Positions 1-5,600 of a stretch of DNA of 5,600 bases are shown here, piece after piece. Where the stretch lies: the NCBI GenBank assembly GCA_017475725.1, contig JAFVFA010000232.1:1-5600 (forward strand), read 5' to 3'. The stretch's first letter is position 1. The number at the start of each line of letters is the position of its first letter. The notes beneath the pieces are model-generated. The model saw only the letters and a list, made by a program, of their open reading frames with translations. It had not been told where the DNA came from and searched no databases. The position numbers and the translations under genes were made by a program. Origin of the DNA: Spirochaetales bacterium. Its GTDB lineage: Bacteria; Spirochaetota; Spirochaetia; Sphaerochaetales; Sphaerochaetaceae.

Positions 1-2394
1 CCAGGTGAGGGCCTCAGTGTCGGCGTGCTCGCCTATTGCTGTGATCAGGGCGTCGCAGTCCAGGGTGAAGGTCTCTTCCGTCTCCACCGGGCGTCTTCTG
101 CCGGATGCATCAGGCTCTCCGAGTGCCATCTTGGAACAGACGAGCTTTCCACCTGCAATCTCCTTCGGATTAGAGAGGAAGTGGAAGTCTATGCCGTCAT
201 CCAGTGCCATTCTGAACTCTTCCGGATCCGCAGGCATCTCCTTGCGGCCTCTTCTGTAGACCACAGACACCGTCTCGACACCGGCTGTCCTCTTTGCGGC
301 CCTTGCACTGTCCATTGCAGTGTTTCCACCGCCTGTCACCACAACATGTCTGCCGAGCATCGGGGCGGCATTGCCCGCCTTGAAGGCCTCAAGGAACTCC
401 AGAGCCCCGTGGACCCTGTCCTGCTCGCCCGCAATGCTGATCAGGTTGTCCTTCTCGCTACCGACCGCGTAGAAGATGAAGTCGTAGCCGGCATCCTTCA
501 GGGCCTTGACTGTGACGTCCTCACGCTTTGCGTTGTACCGGAACTTGACGCCGTGGGCAGCCACATGGTCAATGTCAGCCTGTACAGCCTTCGGGTCGAT
601 CCTGAACTTCGGGATTATGTTTGCCACAACACCGCCAGCGTTGGGGGCCTTCTCGTAGATCGTCGTGTCGAAGCCCGATCTTGCAAGGAAGAACGCGGCG
701 GAAAGTCCTGCAGGGCCTGCACCGACTACGGCAGCCTTGACGTCCGCCGGAGCCTGCGGCTTCTCCCAGAGCGTCTGGAGGTATTCGTTTGTGCCCTTCT
801 CCACCGCGATTCTCTTCATCTCCCTTATCTGGACCGCACCCTCGTAGTCCATCCTTGCGCAGTGGAACTGGCACTGGTGGTCACAGATGTTGCAGGTGAT
901 GTTCGGAAGTGCGTTCTCCTCGTATATCACCGCCAGGGCCTCGGCGTAGCGCCCCTCACCCACAAGGCTGACGTAGTCAGGTATGTTCTGGTGGATCGGG
1001 CAGGCCTGCATGCAGGGCGAGACGTAGCAGTCGAACAGAGGAAGGGCATCATCCACCTTTGCGGCCCTGTCCCCTCTGAACTCTCGCTGCGAGTACTCCG
1101 CAGTCCTTGCGTTCCTTGAGAGGGCGCTCACGGCCTTCGGGTCTATGTCGGTCATCGACCAGGCCTTGCTCTCATTCTCCAGCTTCTCGGCCATGCGGGC
1201 CATCCTTGCATATCCGCCCGGCTTGAGCATGTCGGTGGCCATCGTTATTGGTCTGATGCCCGTTTCGAAGATGTCCTTGACGGAGAACAGGGTGCATCCG
1301 CCGGAGTAGGAGACCGGGAGCTTGCCTGCGAACTCGTCGCTTAGACGGCTCGCAACCGTTGTGGAGATCGGAAGGAGAGCCCTTCCTGACATGTATCTCT
1401 CGTCACCAGGAAGGACCTGACCGTCATTGACGTTCCCCAGTGTGTTGGTCAGCTTCACGCCGAAGCCCAGCTTCTCCCTCTTTGCAAGGTCGACAAGTCT
1501 GTGGAGCATTGCGATCGCATCAGGGTACTGGAGGTCATGCTCGAAGCTCTCGCGCTTGAGCTCGACGTGGTCGAACCCTATGTCGTCCAGGATTCTTCTG
1601 ACCTCATCGTATCCGAGGAGGGTCGGGTTGAGCTTGACGAAGGTGTTCCTGTGCTTCTCTGTCAGCATGTAGGTGCAGATGGCCTCTATCTCCTTCGGAG
1701 GGCAGCCATGCATGGTGGATATCGTCACGCTTGGGCAGATGCTTGCGCTGATGCGCTCCTCAAGCCCTTTGAGCGCCTTCTCGTGGCCCTCGAGGTCAGT
1801 GCCCTCCAGGAGGTTGCCGTCATCTATGATGTTCCTGAGTGCGGCCTTGTACTCCTTGAACAGAGGGCTTCGGTTGGCATCTATCATGTTGTCTATGAAG
1901 GTCTGCATCTTGGGCTGCTTGATGCCCTCGAGGTTGTAACCCACACTCATGTTGAATATGAAGTCAGGTTCCTCCACCTTGCCGGAGACCGCGGCCTGGA
2001 TGAGATGAATGGCGAACCATGCCTTCAGATACTCGTCATATGCCTTCTCCAGGGTGTACTCGGTGGACCACTCGGCGTTGTGCCCCTCGTCACGTGCATC
2101 GATGCAGGGCTTGGCTATCTCCAGATGGTCCATTATCTGGACGGTCTTGAGCTCCATGAAGCGACCGCCTACCATGTATGCGCTGACGATGTTCTGGGCC
2201 AGCTGGGTATGTGGTCCCGCTGCCGGTCCGAGCGGGGTCGAGCACTTCTGGCCGAAAACGGAGATCGAGTGCCTGCCGCTTGGTTTGTAGAAATCCTCCT
2301 TGTGGATTCCGAAAATGGTACCATGGTTGCGGTACTCCGAGAAAATCCTGTCTATCAGTTCCTCGAACGGAACAGGTCTCATTCTGTCACCCAT
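1..2394 (-). CDS. ygfK: YgfK family iron-sulfur flavoprotein oxidoreductase (putative selenate reductase subunit), C-terminus outside window
   Basis: The minus strand is open without a stop from the ATG at 2394 to base 1 (798 codons). The E. coli protein has about 1,030 residues, so roughly the last 230 are missing, including the expected C-terminal ferredoxin-type cluster domain. The start MGDRMRPVPFEEL matches the family start and follows a Shine-Dalgarno site. Residues 1 to about 430 form the YgfK-specific, dihydroorotate-dehydrogenase-like part, with GPAAGPHTQ near 56-64, ELKT at 81-84 and TMHGCPP at 227-233. Cysteines 456, 461, 465, 501, 504, 508 and 512 fit the two [4Fe-4S] cluster sites of the GltD/dihydropyrimidine dehydrogenase fold. 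GAGPAG at 558-563 is the FAD dinucleotide motif and GGGNTA at 688-693 the NAD(P)H motif. The family is assigned with high confidence from close resemblance to E. coli YgfK. The name 'selenate reductase' is historical. Gene context in other bacteria points to electron transfer in purine/urate catabolism, in the cytoplasm. No internal stop or frameshift was seen. Confidence 0.95.
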   Translation of the reverse strand, partial: MGDRMRPVPFEELIDRIFSEYRNHGTIFGIHKEDFYKPSGRHSISVFGQKCSTPLGPAAGPHTQLAQNIVSAYMVGGRFMELKTVQIMDHLEIAKPCIDARDEGHNAEWSTEYTLEKAYDEYLKAWFAIHLIQAAVSGKVEEPDFIFNMSVGYNLEGIKQPKMQTFIDNMIDANRSPLFKEYKAALRNIIDDGNLLEGTDLEGHEKALKGLEERISASICPSVTISTMHGCPPKEIEAICTYMLTEKHRNTFVKLNPTLLGYDEVRRILDDIGFDHVELKRESFEHDLQYPDAIAMLHRLVDLAKREKLGFGVKLTNTLGNVNDGQVLPGDERYMSGRALLPISTTVASRLSDEFAGKLPVSYSGGCTLFSVKDIFETGIRPITMATDMLKPGGYARMARMAEKLENESKAWSMTDIDPKAVSALSRNARTAEYSQREFRGDRAAKVDDALPLFDCYVSPCMQACPIHQNIPDYVSLVGEGRYAEALAVIYEENALPNITCNICDHQCQFHCARMDYEGAVQIREMKRIAVEKGTNEYLQTLWEKPQAPADVKAAVVGAGPAGLSAAFFLARSGFDTTIYEKAPNAGGVVANIIPKFRIDPKAVQADIDHVAAHGVKFRYNAKREDVTVKALKDAGYDFIFYAVGSEKDNLISIAGEQDRVHGALEFLEAFKAGNAAPMLGRHVVVTGGGNTAMDSARAAKRTAGVETVSVVYRRGRKEMPADPEEFRMALDDGIDFHFLSNPKEIAGGKLVCSKMALGEPDASGRRRPVETEETFTLDCDALITAIGEHADTEALTW

Positions 2395-2400
2395 TGCACA

Positions 2401-2408
2401 ACCCCCTT
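2401..2408 (-). promoter_or_regulatory. Shine-Dalgarno site of ygfK
   Basis: Read on the minus strand, AAGGGGGT ends 6-7 bases before the ATG at 2394. It differs by one base from the anti-16S match AAGGAGGT. It supports this ATG over the in-frame ATG four codons further on. Confidence 0.7.
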
Positions 2409-2432
2409 TCAGTTGCGAAGTATTCCATCTAG

Positions 2433-2460
2433 ATTGTAAACCATCTGCATCCAAAGTCAA
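2433..2460 (-). promoter_or_regulatory. Predicted sigma70-type promoter for ygfK
   Basis: On the minus strand, TTGACT (2460-2455) lies 16 bases from TACAAT (2438-2433). Each box matches five of six bases of the bacterial consensus. Transcription would start near 2426, giving a leader of about 32 bases before the ATG at 2394. The -35 box abuts the GCAACA repeat cluster and overlaps the first CAAATG element, which suggests regulation at this promoter. This is a prediction from sequence only. Confidence 0.6.
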
Positions 2461-2501
2461 ATGTTTTTGCAACAAAGCGCAACATTTGCAACACTCAAAT
2501 G
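2458..2501. repeat. CAAATG / CATTTG inverted repeat elements
   Basis: CAAATG at 2458-2463, CATTTG at 2483-2488 and CAAATG at 2496-2501 can form two overlapping inverted repeats, with spacers of 19 and 7 bases. The 7-base-spaced pair (2483-2501) is a plausible dimer operator. The outer copy overlaps the predicted ygfK -35 box. With six-base arms in AT-rich DNA, chance occurrence is possible. Confidence 0.3.
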
Positions 2502-2513
2502 GTGGAAGCAACA
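2469..2513. repeat. Four helically phased GCAACA direct repeats, possible regulator-binding cluster
   Basis: GCAACA occurs at 2469-2474, 2479-2484, 2488-2493 and 2508-2513. The start-to-start spacings of 10, 9 and 20 bases are close to one, one and two turns of DNA, so all copies face roughly the same side of the helix. Copies two and four extend to GCAACATTT. The cluster begins 8 bases upstream of the predicted ygfK -35 box, where an activator or cooperative repressor would bind. The identity of any binding protein is unknown. Confidence 0.5.
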
Positions 2514-2543
2514 TTTCACTTGGCATTTTACACCGAAAAACCG

Positions 2544-2621
2544 CAATTTTGTTCAATTTTTTCAATTTTAGTTGAAGATTCTTACGGAAAGCTCAATTTC
2601 ACTTTCCTAAAATTCAATTTA
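2544..2621. repeat. Phased CAATTT tracts, possible curved DNA or second binding-site array
   Basis: CAATTT starts at 2544, 2554, 2563, 2594 and 2615. The first three are spaced 10 and 9 bases, the same as the first three GCAACA copies, and the others fall near whole helical turns. T-tracts repeated with the helix generally bend DNA. The block lies upstream of the predicted promoter of the plus-strand unit. A short TTCAA/TTGAA inverted repeat (2562-2566 and 2572-2576) sits inside it. Confidence 0.35.
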
Positions 2622-2645
2622 TCTAAATTTAGCCTTAAAAAAATG

Positions 2646-2674
2646 TTTACAATGTCCATAAGCTATGCGATAAT
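2646..2674 (+). promoter_or_regulatory. Predicted extended -10 sigma70-type promoter for the PLP-enzyme unit
   Basis: TTTACA (2646-2651) lies exactly 17 bases before GATAAT (2669-2674). Each box matches five of six consensus bases, and a TG one base before the -10 box (2666-2667) makes an extended -10. Transcription would start near 2681, giving a leader of about 50 bases to the ATG at 2732. AT-rich sequence just upstream could act as an UP element. Confidence 0.6.
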
Positions 2675-2720
2675 CACCCTGATAGGTCATGAGACCGGAA
2701 CAGACCGCATTAATTTATAT

Positions 2721-2725
2721 GGAGG
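2721..2725 (+). promoter_or_regulatory. Shine-Dalgarno site of the first PLP-enzyme gene
   Basis: GGAGG lies six bases before the ATG at 2732 and fixes that start. The same GGAGGACA string is found before the second gene at 4250-4257, so the two genes have very similar initiation regions. Confidence 0.8.
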
Positions 2726-2731
2726 ACATAA

Positions 2732-4201
2732 ATGCTCATCAATCTGAACGTCAATCCTGAAGTGAGAGCAAGAAACGTCAAGCTCTGCAGAGAGAAAGGG
2801 ATCATTCTCCCCACATTCAAGCAGATGATTGACCCGTCCACAGTCCCTGCCGACGTCAAGGCCAAGCTTGCGAAGACAGGTCTCTGGGATGTCAACCCAG
2901 TCAACCTTTTCAGGATCACCTGGAAGAACGAGCCTGTCATGCAGGGTGGCGGATTCGGTGGAGTCAACTACATTGAGATTCCAAAGAAGCTCACAGGCGT
3001 CAAGGCAAGGATCCTTGCACTTGTCGGAAAGTACTTCCCTACAGGAGCACACAAGGTTGGAGCAACATATGCATGTCTCGCCCCTGCCCTCGCAACAGGT
3101 AACTTCGATGCCATGAACCAGCAGGCCGTCTGGCCATCGACCGGAAACTACTGCCGCGGCGGCGCATACAACAGCGCCCTTCTCGGATGCCAGTCAATCG
3201 CCATCCTCCCGGAGGAGATGTCCCAGGAGAGGTTCAACTGGCTCAAGACCGTTGCCGGATAGGTCATCGCCACACCTGGCTGCGAGTCAAACGTCAAGGA
3301 GATCTTCGACAAGTGCCATGAGCTCGATGCGGAGCGCGGCAAGCACATCGTCATCTTCAACCAGTTCGAGCAGTTCGAGAACTATCTCTGGCACTACACG
3401 GTGACCGGAGCCGCAATCCTTGAGGTCCTCAAGGACCTTGGAATCAAGGACGAGAACGTCCGCGGATACGCCTCATCAACGGGAAGCGGCGGAACACTGG
3501 CCGCAGGAGACCACCTGAAGGATGTCTATCCGCACATCAAGATCGCAGCCGGAGAGGCCCAGCAGTGCCCGACCCTTCTCAGGAACGGATTCGGCGGACA
3601 CAGGATCGAAGGCATCGGAGACAAGCATGTGCCATGGATCCACAACGTCAAGAACACCGACATGATCTGTGCCATCGACGACCAGGACTGCATGGACATC
3701 TACAGACTCTTCAACGAGCCTGAGGGGATCAAGTACCTCAAGGATGTCGTCGGACTGGATGACAAGGACATCGAGAATCTCCAGCTCTTCGGAATCTCCG
3801 GAATCGGCAACATGCTCTCCGCAATCAAGATGGCCAAGTACTACGAGATGGAGGAGGACGATGTCGTCTTCACAATCTGCACAGACTCCTCGATCATGTA
3901 CAAGACAAGACTCGCCGAGCTTGATGAGAAACAGGGCAAGTTCACGGAGATGGAGGCTGCAAGGGTCCACAGCGGAGCCCTGCTCCACCAGAGCTATCAG
4001 GATGCACTTGAGCTCAACTACTACGACAGGCTCAGAATCCACAACCTCAAGTACTACACATGGGTTGAGCAGCAGGGCAAGACCTATGCCGAAATCAACA
4101 GGCAGTGGTATGACAGAGACTACTGGAAGTCGATCCCGCCTATGGCAGAGAAGATCGACCAGCTCATCGAGGCCTTCAACAAGGAAGTCCTTGCAAACTG
4201 A
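2732..4201 (+). CDS. PLP-dependent fold-type II enzyme (cysteine-synthase/TrpB-like), interrupted by in-frame amber codon 177
   Basis: The frame runs 489 codons from ATG 2732 to TGA 4199-4201, broken only by TAG at 3260-3262. Before the TAG, PTGAHKVG (103-110) resembles the TrpB-type PLP motif, with Lys108 the likely Schiff-base lysine, and STGN (136-139) is the substrate/cofactor loop. After it, SSTGSGGT (248-255) is the glycine-rich loop that holds the PLP phosphate. One domain therefore spans the stop, and a 176-residue product would lack the phosphate loop and be inactive. The flanks (WLKTVAG before, VIATPGCESN after) read as continuous family sequence, so there is no frameshift. Compared with cysteine synthase, codon 177 falls in the variable turn 'GA[E/N]' before a beta strand, not in the active site. 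The likely chemistry is beta-elimination or beta-replacement on an amino-acid-like substrate; I cannot name the substrate. The gene is divergent from ygfK and sits 59 bases before a second PLP-enzyme gene. It may be a read-through gene or a recent pseudogene. Confidence 0.8.
3260..3262 (+). other. In-frame TAG (amber) codon inside the PLP-enzyme gene
   Basis: The codons run GCC GGA TAG GTC ATC GCC in the frame set by the ATG at 2732 and ended by TGA at 4199. The 312 sense codons after the TAG are open and carry conserved PLP-enzyme motifs. No ribosome-binding site or good start codon follows closely, so re-initiation is unlikely. Possible explanations are pyrrolysine insertion, another amber-suppressing tRNA, a recent one-base nonsense change (GAG, AAG or CAG to TAG) or a sequencing error. 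The sequence alone cannot separate them. Confidence 0.9.
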
Positions 4202-4213
4202 AGAACCGCAGAG

Positions 4214-4241
4214 AAAAGGGCTGCTTAACGGCAGCCCTTTT
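4214..4241 (+). terminator. Intercistronic perfect 11-bp hairpin with short T-run
   Basis: AAAAGGGCTGC (4214-4224) pairs perfectly with GCAGCCCTTTT (4231-4241) around a 6-base loop. The arm ends in TTTT, as in an intrinsic terminator, but the T-run is short and is followed by CATG. The hairpin begins 12 bases after the first gene's TGA and ends 7 bases before the next gene's Shine-Dalgarno site. It may terminate partially and so reduce expression of the downstream gene, or protect the upstream mRNA end. No separate promoter for the second gene is evident in this short gap. Confidence 0.7.
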
Positions 4242-4248
4242 CATGTCC

Positions 4249-4254
4249 AGGAGG
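4249..4254 (+). promoter_or_regulatory. Shine-Dalgarno site of the threonine-synthase-like gene
   Basis: AGGAGG lies six bases before the ATG at 4261. It selects this start over the in-frame ATG at 4243, which would place the Shine-Dalgarno site inside the coding sequence and overlap the end of the hairpin. Confidence 0.85.
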
Positions 4255-4260
4255 ACACAC

Positions 4261-5484
4261 ATGAAATTCAAGTATGTATGCGTGGACTGCGGCAGGGAGT
4301 ATGTCACAGATGACATCATCTACCAGTGCCCGGAATGTGCAGCCAAGTCAAAGGAGGGAGAGTTCCCCAGGGGCTATCTGAAGGTCATCTACGACAAGGA
4401 GGACCTCCAGAGGCTCAAGGAGAAGGACCATGTCTCCATCTATGACTTCTTCCCTTATGAAGTACCGAATAAGGAAGTATATCCTGTTGGAACAACCCCA
4501 ATCGTCGTACCCAAGCGACTTAACGAGAGGACTGGCCTCAGAAACGTCTTCTGCAAGATGGATGCCTACCTCCCCTCCGGGTCATTCAAGGACAGGGCAA
4601 GCCAGCTCATAGCGGCACAGGCCATTGCCCACAACACAAGGAAGATCGCCCTTGCCTCAACTGGCAACGCCGGAGCGGCCATGAGCTGCGCAGGTGCGGC
4701 GTATGGTCTGGACATCATCCTGTTCGTCCCTCAGACGGCACCGATCAACAAGCTGATGCAGAGCGTCCTGTACGGAGCCACTGTGGTTCCGGTCAAGGGT
4801 TCGTACGATGATGCCTTCCTGCTTTCCATCGAGTACACGAAGCACTTCGGTGGAATCAACCGCAACACGGCCTACAACCCCATGACCATAGAGGGCAAGA
4901 AGAGCGTCTCAATCGAGCTCTTCGAGCAACTTGGAAGGAAGGTCCCGGATGTGGTCTACGTCCCTGTGGGAGACGGCTGCATCATAAGCGGTGTCTACAA
5001 GGGCTTCTATGACCTGCTTCAGGCCGGTCTCATAGACAGGATCCCGCACATTGTCTGTGCCCAGAGCGAGAAGTCCAACGCAATCAGCCAGGCCTTCAGG
5101 ACCGGTCAGTTCAGGAGCATAGAGGCCACAACAAGGGCCGACTCGATCTCAGTCGACATCCCTGCCAGCGGCAGGATGGCTGTGCAGTACCTCAAGTCCT
5201 ACGACGGCTGGTGCACAGAGGTCACAGAGAGTGAGATTCTGGATGCCCAGATGATCCTTGTCCATGACAGCGGGATCTTCGTCGAGCCCGCCAGCGCAAC
5301 CGCCTGGGCGGCACTTGAGAAGGACAGGGACATGCTGAAGCAGAGATTCGGAGAGGATGCGAGCATCTGCGTGCTTCTCACAGGAATCGGGTTCAAGGAC
5401 ATGGCTGTATTCGACGGAAGAGTCAAGATGCCGGAGGCCATAGAGAACAGCACACAGGCTGTGATTGACAGATTCAGCAAGTGA
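4261..5484 (+). CDS. Threonine-synthase-like PLP enzyme with N-terminal zinc ribbon
   Basis: This gene encodes 407 residues from ATG 4261 to TGA 5482-5484. Cys7, Cys10, Cys23 and Cys26 form two CxxC pairs of a zinc ribbon, common in threonine synthases and their relatives. PSGSFKDRAS carries the expected Schiff-base Lys110. STGN at 133-136 is the substrate loop, and GDGCIISG at 237-244 is the PLP phosphate loop. Near the C-terminus, VEPASATAWAAL and LLTGIGFKDM match conserved late motifs of the family. Length and motif order fit the threonine-synthase family, which converts O-phosphohomoserine to threonine, but close paralogues such as cysteate synthase use other substrates. Its place beside another PLP enzyme and ygfK, with no homoserine-pathway gene in view, suggests a catabolic role rather than threonine synthesis (inference). 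It is probably co-transcribed with the gene upstream through the hairpin at 4214-4241. The frame shows no disruption, so it is expected to be functional and cytoplasmic. Confidence 0.9.
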   Translation: MKFKYVCVDCGREYVTDDIIYQCPECAAKSKEGEFPRGYLKVIYDKEDLQRLKEKDHVSIYDFFPYEVPNKEVYPVGTTPIVVPKRLNERTGLRNVFCKMDAYLPSGSFKDRASQLIAAQAIAHNTRKIALASTGNAGAAMSCAGAAYGLDIILFVPQTAPINKLMQSVLYGATVVPVKGSYDDAFLLSIEYTKHFGGINRNTAYNPMTIEGKKSVSIELFEQLGRKVPDVVYVPVGDGCIISGVYKGFYDLLQAGLIDRIPHIVCAQSEKSNAISQAFRTGQFRSIEATTRADSISVDIPASGRMAVQYLKSYDGWCTEVTESEILDAQMILVHDSGIFVEPASATAWAALEKDRDMLKQRFGEDASICVLLTGIGFKDMAVFDGRVKMPEAIENSTQAVIDRFSK

Positions 5485-5506
5485 GCCAGCTCCCAGGACA
5501 TGGAAA

Positions 5507-5546
5507 AGGCCGCTGCGGAACACAGTTCCACGGCGGCCTCACTTTT
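5507..5546. terminator. Rho-independent terminator, probably bidirectional
   Basis: AGGCCGCTG plus GGAAC (5507-5521) pairs with GTTCC plus CGGCGGCCT (5525-5539) around a 3-base loop, with one mismatch (C5516/A5530) and one G-T wobble. TTTT follows at 5543-5546, and AAAA precedes the stem at 5504-5507, which becomes a T-run on the minus strand. It starts 22 bases after the stop of the threonine-synthase-like gene and would end this unit. It could also end a convergent unit entering from the right. Confidence 0.75.
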
Positions 5547-5564
5547 CTATAAGGTCCTGTTATA

Positions 5565-5600
5565 TCAGAAGAAGAATGCAACTCCAGCTGCTGCCGCAAC
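5565..5600 (-). CDS. Possible C-terminal tail of a convergent gene (hydrophobic end)
   Basis: Read from base 5600 on the minus strand, the frame gives VAAAAGVAFFF followed by TGA at 5567-5565. The strongly hydrophobic, alanine-rich end would suit the last membrane helix of an integral membrane protein such as a transporter. The stop lies 18 bases before the bidirectional hairpin, as expected for a convergent gene. Only eleven codons are visible, so chance is quite possible and no family can be assigned. Confidence 0.3.
   Translation of the reverse strand, partial: VAAAAGVAFFF

Noticed and set aside
25..2439. Long plus-strand open frames (25-1119 and 1501-2439) across the left part
   Set aside because: They lie opposite the ygfK reading frame, which matches a known family over 798 codons. 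The plus-strand translations are low-complexity mirror sequence with no recognisable motif or ribosome-binding site.
2714..2720. TTTATAT as an archaeal TATA box
   Set aside because: It ends only 11 bases before the ATG, so the transcript would start inside the gene. A better bacterial promoter lies at 2646-2674, and a Shine-Dalgarno site directly follows this string.
3260..3262. Selenocysteine insertion at the internal stop
   Set aside because: Selenocysteine is normally encoded by TGA, and this codon is TAG. The homologous position in cysteine synthases is a variable turn, not a catalytic cysteine.
3254..3280. Small hairpin (AGGT with ACCT, GCC with GGC) around the TAG as a read-through signal
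   Set aside because: The stem is only four pairs plus three across a bulge, and it overlaps the TAG instead of following it. Such a weak fold is expected by chance in GC-rich coding DNA.
3401..4201. Separate gene starting at GTG 3401 after the amber codon
   Set aside because: No Shine-Dalgarno site precedes it, and family sequence begins directly after the TAG, 138 bases earlier. A protein starting here would lack the Schiff-base lysine.
4243..4260. Earlier ATG at 4243 as start of the threonine-synthase-like gene
   Set aside because: It has no Shine-Dalgarno site of its own, overlaps the terminator arm's end, and would add six residues over the AGGAGG that serves the ATG at 4261.
1..5600. 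CRISPR array, tRNA, rRNA or insertion sequence
   Set aside because: No regularly spaced long repeats, cloverleaf-like folds, terminal inverted repeats or transposase-like frames were seen on either strand.

Overview
The window looks like part of a bacterial catabolic gene island. It has two divergent transcription units facing away from an AT-rich control region at about 2395-2731. The coding parts are GC-rich, favour AGG/AGA for arginine, and end in TGA wherever a stop is visible. Both divergent units have a plausible sigma70/sigmaA-type promoter (-35 and -10 boxes 16 or 17 bases apart), purine-rich Shine-Dalgarno sites 6-7 bases before ATG, and intrinsic-type hairpins. This argues for a bacterium over an archaeon. 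I cannot name the phylum.

Left part (1-2394, minus strand): the first 798 codons of ygfK, a large iron-sulfur flavoprotein of the glutamate-synthase-small-subunit/dihydropyrimidine-dehydrogenase type. Its C-terminus lies beyond the window. In Escherichia coli and many anaerobes ygfK belongs to the ygeW-ygeX-ygeY-ssnA-xdhD neighbourhood, which has been linked to selenium-dependent molybdenum hydroxylases and to anaerobic purine/urate breakdown.

Middle (2395-2731): the control region. It holds a promoter for each direction, four GCAACA repeats spaced about one or two helical turns, a CAAATG/CATTTG inverted repeat, and a second set of phased CAATTT tracts.

Right part (2732-5484, plus strand): two fold-type II pyridoxal-phosphate (PLP) enzymes in tandem. 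The first is a cysteine-synthase/TrpB-like protein of 489 codons with an amber TAG at codon 177. The reading frame and the family-like sequence continue on both sides of the TAG. The codon is therefore either read through (pyrrolysine or another suppressor) or is a fresh nonsense mutation. The second is a 407-residue threonine-synthase-like protein with an N-terminal zinc ribbon. A perfect 11-bp hairpin lies between the two genes. A larger, apparently bidirectional terminator follows the second gene, and the last 36 bases may be the tail of a convergent gene.

Working model (inference): the flavoprotein supplies electrons or reduces an intermediate, and the two PLP enzymes process an amino-acid-like product of the same pathway. 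The substrates of both PLP enzymes are unproven.
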